Positions 26,847 through 35,353 of a stretch of DNA of 64,000 nucleotides are shown piece by piece (the stretch's first letter is position 1; the number at the start of each line of letters is the position of its first letter). Source of the stretch: Ostreibacterium oceani (GTDB lineage: Bacteria; Pseudomonadota; Gammaproteobacteria; Cardiobacteriales; Ostreibacteriaceae); the NCBI RefSeq assembly GCF_009362845.1, contig NZ_WHNW01000011.1:1-64000 (forward strand). The letters run 5' to 3'. The notes under the pieces are model-generated. The model had not been told where the DNA came from. It saw only the letters and a program-made list of their open reading frames with translations, and made no database searches. Position numbers and translations under genes: made by a program.

Positions 26847-26863
26847 TTCGTCAATTAGTTCGT
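26840..26863. repeat. 12-bp stop-spanning duplication
   Basis: CAATTAGTTCGT occurs twice; the first copy contains the LysR gene's TAG (26844-26846) and the second repeats it in the same frame. Confidence 0.85.
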
Positions 26864-27064
26864 TTCGGTGCTATCGTTGTCACGTGCGATCAGTGAGTCG
26901 TGTCAGCGGATAGTTGTCAGTTCTGAGGGCTGTGATACAATGCGATAGTTTTCTTAAATTTTAGCGTTAATCTTGCTTTAAAGGATAATGTGGGTCATAA
27001 ATAGGTTGGGCCAGTAAGGTTAGTGGGTAACCGTTTTAAGAATGGTTTTGTGAGAAATAAGCTG

Positions 27065-27955
27065 ATGAAAAATATAAATAATGTAGTGGTGCGGTGGGTG
27101 ATTGGGGCGTTTTTTATGCTATCTGCGATGCAGGGCTATGCGCAGGTTAATATTTTGGTCGCAACGACAATGGAGTCACGTAATGACGGCATTCTTGCAA
27201 CCAATAATTTGTATGCAGAGTTTAGCAGTGATGCCAGTTGGACGGTAACGGATGCACGAAACACCTTAGGCGCCTTAGCTACGGTGCCAACACCTGATTT
27301 TTCAGGCTATGATGTGGTCGTCATTGGTGCAACGTATTATGGGTTGGCGCCAGATGAAATGGCCACGTTACAGGCGGCGATCGATAGCCAAGCGTCTACC
27401 TCGTTTGTGCTGTTTTTCGATGGCTGTTGCGGCAATGGTGGTGTTTCCACGGAAAATATCAACAATCTGGTCAGCGTAGTAAATAACACCTTCGATCCCT
27501 CGGTAATCGGTGGAACAGGGGCATTCGTTAATAATGGAATAGAAAATTTTGTGTTGACAGCATCGCCTTTGGCGGCCAGTTTCCCAGGTGTTATACGAGG
27601 GGGCGCTTATTCACCATTTACTGGAGTGCCAGATGGCAATGTAATTTATCGCAGTGGCGATGGTAATGACGTGGGATTTATTATTCCTATAACGGAGAGC
27701 GTGGGTGCGTGTGTATTTAGTATGGCAGATGTTTCGCCATTTAATGCGATGGCTTATCCATCAAATCAGGGCAATATAGGTGCTGCTTTTGTCGATGCGG
27801 CAACCAATCCACAAGGGTCTTGTTTTTTGCGTAGTACGCCGCTACCCCGCAGTGTTACTGCGCTGAACTGGTGGTCGCTGCTAGTGAGTATGATGCTTGT
27901 GTTTGCAGGGGTGCATCGCTACTATCGTAATCGCAGCTGCAACGCTAATTCGTAA
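27065..27955 (+). CDS. Secreted protein with C-terminal membrane anchor (PEP/IPTL-CTERM-like)
   Basis: 296 residues from ATG 27065, which places a clean signal peptide (MKNINN, hydrophobic core, GYA-Q cut) at the N-terminus; an in-frame GTG at 27023 would add 14 residues. The mature part begins VNILVATTMESRNDG and looks like a Rossmann-type alpha/beta domain with Cys-Cys (FFDGCCGNGG). The end is Pro/Arg (TPLPRS), a Trp-containing hydrophobic helix and a basic tail (HRYYRNR). That layout matches exosortase or IPTL-type sorting signals, but no sortase gene is in the window. Function unknown. The stop is duplicated by a 13-bp repeat (27941-27966). Confidence 0.7.
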   Translation: MKNINNVVVRWVIGAFFMLSAMQGYAQVNILVATTMESRNDGILATNNLYAEFSSDASWTVTDARNTLGALATVPTPDFSGYDVVVIGATYYGLAPDEMATLQAAIDSQASTSFVLFFDGCCGNGGVSTENINNLVSVVNNTFDPSVIGGTGAFVNNGIENFVLTASPLAASFPGVIRGGAYSPFTGVPDGNVIYRSGDGNDVGFIIPITESVGACVFSMADVSPFNAMAYPSNQGNIGAAFVDAATNPQGSCFLRSTPLPRSVTALNWWSLLVSMMLVFAGVHRYYRNRSCNANS

Positions 27956-27966
27956 CGCTAATCTGT
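27941..27966. repeat. 13-bp stop-spanning duplication
   Basis: AACGCTAATTCGT and AACGCTAATCTGT in tandem; the TAA (27953-27955) is formed at the junction and again after the second copy. Confidence 0.8.
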
Positions 27967-28110
27967 AACGGCATTTTGGGCTTTATTTTATTATGCTGAT
28001 TCAGTATCAATAGACGGTAAAGTCATGCCTGTCAACAGGTTGTCTTACCTTTGTATCTTGCCTTGGTATCTTACCTTGCTATGCTGTTACCTTCGGTGCC
28101 ATAACACACC

Positions 28111-28305
28111 TTACAATTTACCGCGTAAACAGGTGGCGAATTGGGCAAATTTGCGCTGGACATAGCCATGGTCGGCGTAAGTCGCTAAAAAATCGGTAGC
28201 GGTTGTGTCTGATCTGCCCACAAAAAACGGAGTATTTTTCAAGTAGCTTTTGTATCGGATTGTCGCCCAGAAATCAAGCCGTAAGCCAAGATAAACTGAG
28301 ATAAT
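28111..28305 (-). pseudogene. Possible gene remnant in the gap before the sugar dehydrogenase
   Basis: The 474-bp gap 27956-28429 has no ATG-started gene of useful size. On the minus strand an open frame of about 64 codons reads as convincing protein (YLGLRLDFWATIRYKSY, PFFVGRSDTTATDF, LATYADHGYVQRKFAQF) and ends at TAA 28111-28113, but lacks a normal start. The same frame upstream begins MIVIMAKFLS and is broken by TAA beside a 10-bp duplication of AGATAATTTA. I read it as a decayed or frameshifted small gene. The family is not recognised. Confidence 0.4.
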
Positions 28306-28360
28306 TTAAGATAATTTGGCAGTAGACAGAAATTTTGCCATAATGACAATCATAGTAAAT

Positions 28361-28402
28361 GATAAATGATTTGCGATAAATGATTTGCGATAAATGATTT
28401 GT
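28361..28402. repeat. 14-bp tandem repeat, three copies
   Basis: Unit GATAAATGATTTGC immediately upstream of the sugar dehydrogenase leader. Confidence 0.9.
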
Positions 28403-28429
28403 GGTGACTGATTTAAGAGAGGTGAATCG

Positions 28430-29620
28430 ATGCGATTGAAACAGGCGAAAACCCCGCGGTACTCAAAAGCGTTTGGGGGTTTGTTTGGCGTAGTGTGGTT
28501 GTTGTTTCTCTCGCTGAGTGCGTCAAAGGCAGACGACGTTTTTCAGACAAAAGCGTATTCGCTGAAATTGGTAACAGTGGCAACAGGTTTGGCTAATCCT
28601 TGGTCGATTGCTTTTTTACCCAATGGTGATGCGTTAGTGACTGAGCGCGCTGGGCGGTTACGATTGATTGAAAAAACAGAAAACCCAGAAAATCCCTATC
28701 AGCTAACATCTGATGCAATTGCTGGATTGCCAGCGGTAGCCGCGCATGGGCAAGGTGGGTTATTAGATATTGCGTTGCACCCCAATTTTGCAGAAAATCG
28801 GTGGCTGTATTTGTCTTTTGTGGATGAAACGGATGCTGGATTTACCACGCGATTGATGCGTGCGAAATACCAAGATAACGCGCTGCAGAACGTGGAAATG
28901 CTGTTTGAGGCACTGCCTCGCTCGCGGGCAGGTCAGCACTTTGGCGGGCGGCTGCACTTCGACAAACAGGGCGACTTGTATCTGAGTATTGGTGATCGAG
29001 GCGAGCGGAATCGCGCGCAAGATGGACTGGATCACGCAGGCAGCATCATTAGACTGCACGACGATGGACAAATTCCTACAGATAATCCGTTTGTGGGTGA
29101 CAGCCGTGTTTTAGATGCAATCTACAGTACAGGGCATCGCAATCCGCAAGGAATGGCGATACATCCTGATACGGGCGAAATCTGGATTAATGAACATGGT
29201 CCACGCGGTGGTGATGAAATTAACCGTATCGAAGCAGGCGCAAACTATGGCTGGCCATTAGCGACCTTTGGTGTTAATTATATTGGCACGAAAATCACCG
29301 ATAACCCCGAGTTGCCAGGCATGGTGTCACCGCTACTTCAATGGACGCCATCGATTGCCCCTAGTGGCATGATTTTTTATACTGGTGATGCGTTTCCTGA
29401 GTGGCAGGGACAGTTGTTGAATGGGGCATTGGCGCATCGACTGATTTCACGTGTTGCTGTGGTTGAAGCCGATGACGGATATGAATTAACCGAAATAGAG
29501 CGGCTCCTCTCCGAATTTAATCAGCGCATTAGGGATATTCGGCAATCACCTGATGGGGCGCTGTGGTTATTGACGGACGAACGCCGCGGTGGTGTGTACC
29601 AAATTCAGCGTGTCGATTAA
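28430..29620 (+). CDS. PQQ-dependent aldose sugar dehydrogenase-like protein (YliI/Asd family)
   Basis: 396 residues. A signal peptide (hydrophobic residues about 17-31, cut near SKA) leads to a six-bladed propeller: ANPWSIAFLPNGDALVTER, HGQGGLLDIALHPNF, GRLHFDKQGDLYLSIGDRG, TGHRNPQG, INEHGPRGGDEIN and NYGWP. These are hallmarks of soluble periplasmic glucose/sorbosone dehydrogenases that use PQQ to oxidise aldoses. RBS AGAGAGGTG precedes the ATG. No PQQ synthesis genes are in the window. A stretch with CCCTGTAAAAAG repeats lies in the 175 bp downstream. Confidence 0.88.
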   Translation: MRLKQAKTPRYSKAFGGLFGVVWLLFLSLSASKADDVFQTKAYSLKLVTVATGLANPWSIAFLPNGDALVTERAGRLRLIEKTENPENPYQLTSDAIAGLPAVAAHGQGGLLDIALHPNFAENRWLYLSFVDETDAGFTTRLMRAKYQDNALQNVEMLFEALPRSRAGQHFGGRLHFDKQGDLYLSIGDRGERNRAQDGLDHAGSIIRLHDDGQIPTDNPFVGDSRVLDAIYSTGHRNPQGMAIHPDTGEIWINEHGPRGGDEINRIEAGANYGWPLATFGVNYIGTKITDNPELPGMVSPLLQWTPSIAPSGMIFYTGDAFPEWQGQLLNGALAHRLISRVAVVEADDGYELTEIERLLSEFNQRIRDIRQSPDGALWLLTDERRGGVYQIQRVD

Positions 29621-29795
29621 CCTACGTGGTGGATTGTGTAAAGAAGCACAAATCAGCGCCCTGTAAAAAGCCCTGTAAAAAAGATATCATTGGCAATGGA
29701 TTCATGGGTAGATTTATGGATGCTTTCAATGGGTTTTGCAAATAGTCTAAGTAAATGAATGGTTCATTAATATGGGTAAATAAAAGGTTAACTCA

Positions 29796-30344
29796 TTGAA
29801 TAAAAGCAAAAATAGCGAAAAAATAAAAAACGCAAAAGAGACGAAGGCGGCGAAAGTTAAATTCCCCCCGCCACTGATTTATCTGGCGGTGATTTTATTC
29901 GGTGTGGCGCTGCAAAAATGGGTGGGCGAATGGCCATTTGAATGGTTGTTTGCATTATCTTTGGGGCAGGCTTTGTCTATCGATGCGCTTTATTCAGTAC
30001 GAGGCTGGATGCTGGTGTTTTTCGGGGCAGCGGCGGCGGGATTGATTGGTGATAGTTTGGTGCGTTTTATTCAGACAAGGCAGAACCCAGAGCCTTGGAC
30101 GCCATCACCGCAGTTGATTACCACTGGTGTTTATCGTTTTACTCGTAACCCTATGTATTTAGGTATGGCGCTATTGCAAGGGTTTTATGGCCTTTATGCC
30201 TTAAATGGTTGGGTTATTCTGTTGCTGCCGTTATCGATGTTAGGTGTTTACTTTATCGCGATTCGTCCTGAAGAGACCTATTTAGCTGGTGTGTTTGAAA
30301 AAGACTACCACCGCTACAAACAATCCGTTCGGCGGTGGTTATAA
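29796..30344 (+). CDS. Isoprenylcysteine carboxyl methyltransferase-like membrane protein
   Basis: 182 residues with a likely TTG start at 29796 (AAAGG upstream). After a Lys-rich N-terminus there are about four membrane segments, then the family core TTGVYRFTRNPMYLGMALL and the C-terminal RPEETYL/FEKDYHRYKQSVRRWL, which bind SAM in ICMT/PEMT-like enzymes. Bacterial members methylate unknown small or lipid substrates at the inner membrane. The stop codon is repeated by a direct repeat (30335-30363). Confidence 0.8.
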   Translation: MNKSKNSEKIKNAKETKAAKVKFPPPLIYLAVILFGVALQKWVGEWPFEWLFALSLGQALSIDALYSVRGWMLVFFGAAAAGLIGDSLVRFIQTRQNPEPWTPSPQLITTGVYRFTRNPMYLGMALLQGFYGLYALNGWVILLLPLSMLGVYFIAIRPEETYLAGVFEKDYHRYKQSVRRWL

Positions 30345-30363
30345 TGCACAGTGGTTATAATGC
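30335..30363. repeat. Stop-spanning direct repeat, 16-bp period
   Basis: GTGGTTATAATGC at 30335-30347 and again at 30351-30363; the TAA at 30342-30344 is copied. Confidence 0.85.
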
Positions 30364-30388
30364 GGTGATGAGTCTTAATCATCGATTG

Positions 30389-30412
30389 AAAGTTAGATAA
30401 AAAGTTAGATAA
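30389..30412. repeat. 12-bp stop-spanning duplication
   Basis: AAAGTTAGATAA twice. On the minus strand the last codons and TAA (30405-30407) of the HisA-like gene are copied in frame. Confidence 0.88.
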
Positions 30413-31148
30413 ATTTAGCGCGTACAAATGGCTGATTGGCAATTGCTAACGCCTCAGGCAAGGTAAAGACGTGGTTAAATAATGCCCAGCCAACGACCGC
30501 GCCGTAAATTTTAGGTAATTGACGCAAGTACGCAATATCATCAAGACTCAGTGCGACACCGCTGGCAATGACGGGGCAACTCACCTGGCTGGCTAGTTCG
30601 GTGACGTTGGCGAGGCTAAGCTCTGTCCCTGCATGATAGTGATCAATGTCGGTATAAATAATGGCTGCAACGCCTAAATTTTCGTAATATTTGGCTAATT
30701 CGCTGGCAGTAAATTGGGAGGTTCGTTCCCAGCCGTTGGTCACGACGTGGCCTGCTTTGACATCAAGGCTAACGACAATTTTTTCTGGGTATTTAACGAT
30801 TAGTTGTTCAACAACATGTCGATTTAAAACCGCCGCTGAGCCAATAATAAGGCGATCAGCGCCCGCATTAATCCACTGGTCAGCAATGCTCATTGAGTGG
30901 ATGCCGCCAGCGACTTGTACGGGGATGTCAACGGTGGCGATTAGGCGCTCAATGACGGCTGTGTTATCACTGCCGTGTCCAAAGGCGGCGTCTAAATCGG
31001 TGACTTGTAGATAAGTGGCCCCTTCGTCCTGAAATTGCTTTGCCGCATCAATTGGCGATAAGTCAAAAATTTCTGGGGTTGCTTTGGGTGTATGTCTTAG
31101 GTTGACACATTGACCGCCGATAATTTCGATAGTGGGGTATAGTTGCAT
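30405..31148 (-). CDS. HisA-like TIM-barrel protein (divergent phosphoribosyl isomerase)
   Basis: 247 residues with RBS GAGGAGG before the ATG. The fold is that of HisA: VQVAGGIHS, ADRLIIGSAAV, VVSLDVKAGHV, IYTDIDHYH and CPVIASGVALSLDDI. Two sites differ from biosynthetic HisA: the first catalytic Asp (usual P-A-I-D-L) is Glu here (YPTIEIIGG), and the second phosphate loop is SGVA rather than SGG. No other his genes are nearby. It is probably a HisA paralogue of separate function; divergent HisA/HisF-like proteins occur alone in other proteobacteria. A functional HisA with a conservative change cannot be excluded. Confidence 0.75.
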   Translation of the reverse strand: MQLYPTIEIIGGQCVNLRHTPKATPEIFDLSPIDAAKQFQDEGATYLQVTDLDAAFGHGSDNTAVIERLIATVDIPVQVAGGIHSMSIADQWINAGADRLIIGSAAVLNRHVVEQLIVKYPEKIVVSLDVKAGHVVTNGWERTSQFTASELAKYYENLGVAAIIYTDIDHYHAGTELSLANVTELASQVSCPVIASGVALSLDDIAYLRQLPKIYGAVVGWALFNHVFTLPEALAIANQPFVRAKFI

Positions 31149-31328
31149 AGCCTCCTCGTGCGTTAGTGCGTTAAATGTCGTGCGTTAAATGTATAGATTT
31201 GTATAGATTCGTCGTGTCGTTTTGTCGTTATTTGATTGCTTATCAATAAATACTAATTGTAGTATAACATAAAGCGATGATATTTGCAGAAGATGATATT
31301 TGCAGACGCTAAGTTTTGCTGAGCCGGT

Positions 31329-31718
31329 CTATTTGAATACCCAAAAATAATAAATAAGGTAATTGATAAAGGTAATGCAACCTGTGGTGAGTATCTGGGA
31401 AACCCAAATTAAATCAGTCCAACTAATGAGTAGCTTGAGTAAAAAATAGTTCAAAGTTGCCTGGATGGCGATTGCCAAACAATATCTAGGGGCAACGACT
31501 CGAAACGCGGCGTTAGAATGAAAAACTTTTCGTTGTGATAAAATAAATTTGGTAACCGCGCCGCCGATAAAGCCAATGCCACTCGCAGTGAGTGGCGTCA
31601 CGGATGCAGTCGCGAGGAGAATAAACATAATAGCGTAGTGCACAATAGTCGCTAATGCACCCGTTAGGGTATGTAAGAAAAATCGGACGGTATGCGATTT
31701 TAGTATCTGCCTTAGCAC
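31329..31718 (-). CDS. GtrA-family membrane flippase-like protein
   Basis: 129 residues with four membrane segments and the GtrA pattern RFFLHTLTGALATIVHY, then GAVTKFILSQRKVF and INYLIYYFWVF. GtrA proteins are thought to flip undecaprenyl-phosphate-linked sugars from the cytoplasmic to the periplasmic face. It lies 3 bp after the GtrB-like gene, and together with the GT-C gene upstream it forms a gtr cluster that decorates surface glycan. Confidence 0.85.
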   Translation of the reverse strand: MLRQILKSHTVRFFLHTLTGALATIVHYAIMFILLATASVTPLTASGIGFIGGAVTKFILSQRKVFHSNAAFRVVAPRYCLAIAIQATLNYFLLKLLISWTDLIWVSQILTTGCITFINYLIYYFWVFK

Positions 31719-31721
31719 GAT

Positions 31722-32471
31722 TTATTTTTTAAGGAATGAAAAAATAGGATGGTACCAAAGTTTGCAGCGCGCCAATAAACCTACAATAGATACGCCGACA
31801 ACGCCAATACCATACTGAACCGAGCGTTTGAAATTAATTGAGCTTGCTGCTTCAAAATACTTGGTAGGGACAGAAATCTCGCCCAAAGCATAGTCGGCTA
31901 AAATAACTTGGGCGAGCATTTGATTGTCAAAGACAAAATCTTCGGAATTGTCATCAAAAGGGATGTTTTCAAGCAATTCACGTGAAAATGCGCGATATCC
32001 TGTGTGATATTCAGACAGTTTTGCGCCGAGTAATAAATTCTCAAATGCGGTAAGGAATCGATTGGCAATGTATTTCCAGTACGGCATACCGCCTTTGAGC
32101 GCACCGCCGCCTAAAATCCTTGAGCCCAATGCCGCATCATAAATGCCCGATGCAATCATGCTAATCATTGCGCCTGCTAATTTGGGGTCGTATTGATAGT
32201 CTGGATGCACCATAACAACAATATCAGCGCCATGCGCCAAAGCAGTCTGATAGCAAGTTTTTTGGTTGCCACCATAGCCACGATTTTCATTGTGTTTAAT
32301 GACGGTGATACCTAGCGATTCAGCAACCGTCACCGTATTATCGTGGCTATTGTCATCGACTAGGATGACTTCATCGATAATGTCGTGCGGGAGTTCACGA
32401 TAGGTTTGTTCCAAGGTCAGTCCTGCGTGATACGCGGGCATTACAACAATAATTTTTTGTCCGTTAAGCAT
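31722..32471 (-). CDS. GtrB-like glycosyltransferase (family 2)
   Basis: 249 residues. GT-A fold with [49 protein letters not shown] and SRILGG as in dolichyl-phosphate-sugar synthases. One C-terminal hydrophobic segment (about 218-240) should anchor it. It charges undecaprenyl phosphate with a hexose in the cytoplasm; GtrA flips it and the GT-C protein (32550) uses it in the periplasm. No strong RBS was found before the ATG. Confidence 0.87.
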   Translation of the reverse strand: MLNGQKIIVVMPAYHAGLTLEQTYRELPHDIIDEVILVDDNSHDNTVTVAESLGITVIKHNENRGYGGNQKTCYQTALAHGADIVVMVHPDYQYDPKLAGAMISMIASGIYDAALGSRILGGGALKGGMPYWKYIANRFLTAFENLLLGAKLSEYHTGYRAFSRELLENIPFDDNSEDFVFDNQMLAQVILADYALGEISVPTKYFEAASSINFKRSVQYGIGVVGVSIVGLLARCKLWYHPIFSFLKK

Positions 32472-32549
32472 GATAATGTCAGTTTATTAGTTCACCAGAG
32501 AATGCCTTGACGTGTCTAGTGTGTATGCCTGCCTAGTATACTAGTATCC

Positions 32550-34385
32550 CTAGCGTACTTTGCTAGCCGTAATCATTTGATTGACCAGCTCAGGCTGATT
32601 GACGATGTCGAAAATTTTAACATATTTATCCTCATAAAGCGCTGGAAATTTGTCAAACAGCGCATCACAGGCGTCAAAGCTGACAGGGTGCGAGCGCGTT
32701 GGGCGCATGGCGGGTTTTTGCCAGATGAAGAGGCGGATGTCTTTGTTTATCCAATCATTCTCTTGAGAGAGTTGTACGAAATTGTCAAAATGTAAGTTAC
32801 GTTTGGGGTGGGCAGATAATTCGCCAATAACGGTGTCTGGATTGCACAATCCGTTGGTAAAGCCAGGGAGTACGGGCTGTGAAAGTGCCGCTTCATAGCG
32901 GGGGCCTGCCCAGTAATCGCTTCTAAAATAAAACGGCGCTAGGACAAGGTTGCCGTTATATTTAGGATTGTTTTTGATTGCTTGCGGGAGCGTGAGCGTT
33001 GGTAAGGCTTGAATTGTCTGTTGGACTAAATTTCGTTCAGGATTCGGCGAAAAGTAATAATAAGCGCTGGCCGTGTTGCTGTTATTTGGCTGTTTGAAGG
33101 CTGGCAGTATGCTGTGTTGATAAATCTGTCCATTTAATAAGCCAACGCTGATAATGGCGATTAAAGGCAGTGTAATTCCTTGGGTTAAGATATTTTTTTT
33201 CTTGGCTCTCTGTTTTTCGTGTGTGTTTGGTGGCGTTTTTTTGTTTAATTTTTTTAATTTGTTTAATGCCGAGTGGCGTAACCTAGCGAGAAAATTAATC
33301 GTGCGATAAGCGCCGACACTGGCACATAAAAAGAGTAATGGCAAAATAGCCATTAAATAACGCCCAAACGTGAGTTCATTAAATACCCAAGCGGGTTTGG
33401 ATAGATAGATGCTCAGTAAAATAAGCAAAGCGCCAAGCAGCGCTGACCTCACGATAGGGAATTGAGTTAAGGTCGCAGGCAGTCCAATCAATGCAAGTAG
33501 CAGGGTCCCTGTTGTAACAAGGGTATGCGAGTTGCCTAACCAAACATAAACGACCTGTTGGTAAGTTTCGAGCGTGGGTAAGTCTCTGCCGCCTTTGGCG
33601 CTAAGTAAGTCAAACGAACCAATCAGCGGCGGTAGAATCAATACGAGTGTCAGTAGGCTAAACGGGATGCCAATGTTACATAGACGCCAGCAATGCGTGA
33701 GTAGCTGTGACTTATCCCGACAAAGGTTGGCCGTTGCATAGTAGATAAACGGGGCGATAACAAATGGTCCGATAACAGGGAGCGCCCAAATCGCCGTGGC
33801 TGCAAATAGGCTATAGCAACAGATACTCATGACAATCTGCCGCTGGCTTTTGGCTTGCTCCCAATAATAAGTAAATGCCGCGAGTGCAACCCATGCAAAC
33901 GGGATAACAAAGGCGTAAGGACGAGCGATACGGCTGTAAGTGATGAGTAGCGGTGAGCAAGCGATAAATAAGGCGGTCAGTAAGGCAATCACTGGGCTTT
34001 TGGTTTTTAGGTAGATAAATGCAGCGCCAATAAAGGCAATGGAGATAATCATCCCTGGTAACCGCATCAGTGTTTCGTTTACCGTGGTCAGTTTGGCGAG
34101 TAACGCATAATAAATGGTCATTGGGATGCTGTGGTCGGCGTAACCAAAATTTCGATAAAGCTGGCGGATAGAGAGTTCTTCTATACGGAAAATGGCATGC
34201 CACTCATCATCAATAAGAATTTGTTGTGTGAATTGGTCCAGTCTCAGCCAGCAGCCCAGCATAAAAATCAGCATAAAAATAGCCCATACTGCCCAAGGTT
34301 GAACAGCCGTTTGGGTGAGCGCTTGAGTGATAGTCTGGGTGGTGGTCTGAGTATTAGTCTGAGCAGTGTGGGTGTTTTTAGGCAT
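32550..34385 (-). CDS. GT-C family glycosyltransferase (ArnT/GtrC-like membrane protein)
   Basis: 611 residues from ATG 34385; an in-frame TTG at 34457 would give 635, and neither has a clear RBS. A Thr/Gln-rich N-terminal stretch (TQTTTQTITQ) precedes about 11 membrane segments. The first periplasmic loop holds IDDEWHAIFR, the acidic catalytic region of GT-C enzymes, and EETLMRLP-type sequence follows. A large soluble C-terminal domain ends the protein. It would transfer the lipid-linked sugar to O-antigen or another surface polymer. First gene of the gtr cluster; its stop lies in a short imperfect repeat (about 32533-32557). Confidence 0.82.
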   Translation of the reverse strand: MPKNTHTAQTNTQTTTQTITQALTQTAVQPWAVWAIFMLIFMLGCWLRLDQFTQQILIDDEWHAIFRIEELSIRQLYRNFGYADHSIPMTIYYALLAKLTTVNETLMRLPGMIISIAFIGAAFIYLKTKSPVIALLTALFIACSPLLITYSRIARPYAFVIPFAWVALAAFTYYWEQAKSQRQIVMSICCYSLFAATAIWALPVIGPFVIAPFIYYATANLCRDKSQLLTHCWRLCNIGIPFSLLTLVLILPPLIGSFDLLSAKGGRDLPTLETYQQVVYVWLGNSHTLVTTGTLLLALIGLPATLTQFPIVRSALLGALLILLSIYLSKPAWVFNELTFGRYLMAILPLLFLCASVGAYRTINFLARLRHSALNKLKKLNKKTPPNTHEKQRAKKKNILTQGITLPLIAIISVGLLNGQIYQHSILPAFKQPNNSNTASAYYYFSPNPERNLVQQTIQALPTLTLPQAIKNNPKYNGNLVLAPFYFRSDYWAGPRYEAALSQPVLPGFTNGLCNPDTVIGELSAHPKRNLHFDNFVQLSQENDWINKDIRLFIWQKPAMRPTRSHPVSFDACDALFDKFPALYEDKYVKIFDIVNQPELVNQMITASKVR

Positions 34386-34457
34386 TGTTGTTAATGGCTT
34401 TTGTTGCAAGAAGGAAGGCAAGAAGGGAAGCAAGGGGAGAGGTTTTTCAAAAGACAA

Positions 34458-34774
34458 ATGATAAACAAAGCGCTAGATAACAATGTGTCAAAACGGTGAA
34501 GGTTTTTTAGCGATTATCAAGGTGTTTAACACATTGCATCTAACTATTTTTGCAGTAAGTGTTTGGGTGGCCGCTGTCAGTTGTCACGTGGTTTTAGCCT
34601 GTTTGGTTGTGAGGTTAGTGCTGTCAGTGCATGAAATGATTAAAAAATAGCAACAAAACAGCGAAAAACAGCAGGTAAGCGAATGGCGATAAGCGCGCCA
34701 AACGCTGCTGCTTGATGCTGCTTGAATTTTATTGTAATGATGGTGCTGTTTTGTTGCTATTTTTTGGTGCTTGT
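34458..34774. other. Gap between the gtr cluster and dodecin; no gene seen
   Basis: 317 bp without a credible gene. It contains the 21-bp inverted repeat described separately, and a short minus-strand frame (34584-34802) that overlaps dodecin's end and is probably spurious. Confidence 0.6.
34642..34765. other. 21-bp perfect inverted repeat with an 82-bp centre
   Basis: The left arm 34642-34662 starts with six A, then TAGCAACAAAACAGC; the right arm 34745-34765 is its exact reverse complement, ending in six T. It starts 10 bp downstream of the dodecin gene (minus strand). No target-site duplication is visible. It could act as a bidirectional terminator with a long loop, or be a non-autonomous element. 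Confidence 0.85.
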
Positions 34775-34978
34775 TTAGTCTTTTAAGACAAACGTTATGC
34801 ACAGATTGACGCGATATTCGTCAATTTTGCCGTCTTTGATGGTGACGCTTTGGTCTTTGACCCAAGCAGACGTCATGCCATCGATGGTTTTGTTGGCGCG
34901 CTCAACCGCGTTTTCGATCGCGTGTTCGAAGCTGGTTTCAGACGAGGCAATAATTTCGGTGACTTTGGCGATAGACAT
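34775..34978 (-). CDS. Dodecin-family flavin-binding protein
   Basis: 67 residues, exactly dodecin length. The family pattern is seen: AKVTEIIASSETSFEHAI, ERANKTIDGMTSAWVKDQ and KIDEYRVNLCITFVL, with the flavin-stacking Trp in SAWVKD. Dodecins assemble into dodecamers that store or buffer flavins in the cytoplasm. RBS AGGAG is 7 bp before the ATG. Monocistronic; it ends near the long inverted repeat. Confidence 0.92.
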   Translation of the reverse strand: MSIAKVTEIIASSETSFEHAIENAVERANKTIDGMTSAWVKDQSVTIKDGKIDEYRVNLCITFVLKD

Positions 34979-35353
34979 GTGTTGATACTCCTAATTGATT
35001 TGATTGGTTGCTTAAATTGGGCGCTTAAATTTTGGCGTTCGTTGAATTAGACACTTGTCAGCATCTTGTCAGTTGCTTGCTCCTCATGGCGTAAATGAAC
35101 TTGAACAAACTTGAACAAATAAAAACCCGATCTTCAGTTGCCAGTGTAGTGTATTTTTCCGAGTGGAGCAACGAGAACATTATTTTAACGAAATAGTGTT
35201 ACAGAGGGCGGTGACTTTTATGTTATGATAATCCGCTTTGTTTTTAGTGGCATTTTAGATGTGTCAGCTGTATGTTTCGCTATGCTTCGCTGTGCATGTT
35301 TGCCATTAGATAATGTAATTAGTCAGTAGAATAGAATATAATGAGAGGTAACG
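34979..35353. other. Divergent upstream region of dodecin and thrS
   Basis: 375 bp without a gene. An ACTTGAACAA direct repeat lies near 35098-35118. TATGAT at 35224-35229 is a candidate -10 for the thrS operon, though its -35 is weak. No recognisable thrS operator structure was resolved by eye. Confidence 0.4.

Noticed and set aside
34642-34765. Miniature transposon (MITE)
   Set aside because: No target-site duplication flanks the arms and no second copy is seen in the window; left as an unexplained inverted repeat.
34584-34802. 72-residue minus-strand frame after dodecin
   Set aside because: Overlaps the dodecin 3' end, no RBS, no recognisable sequence.
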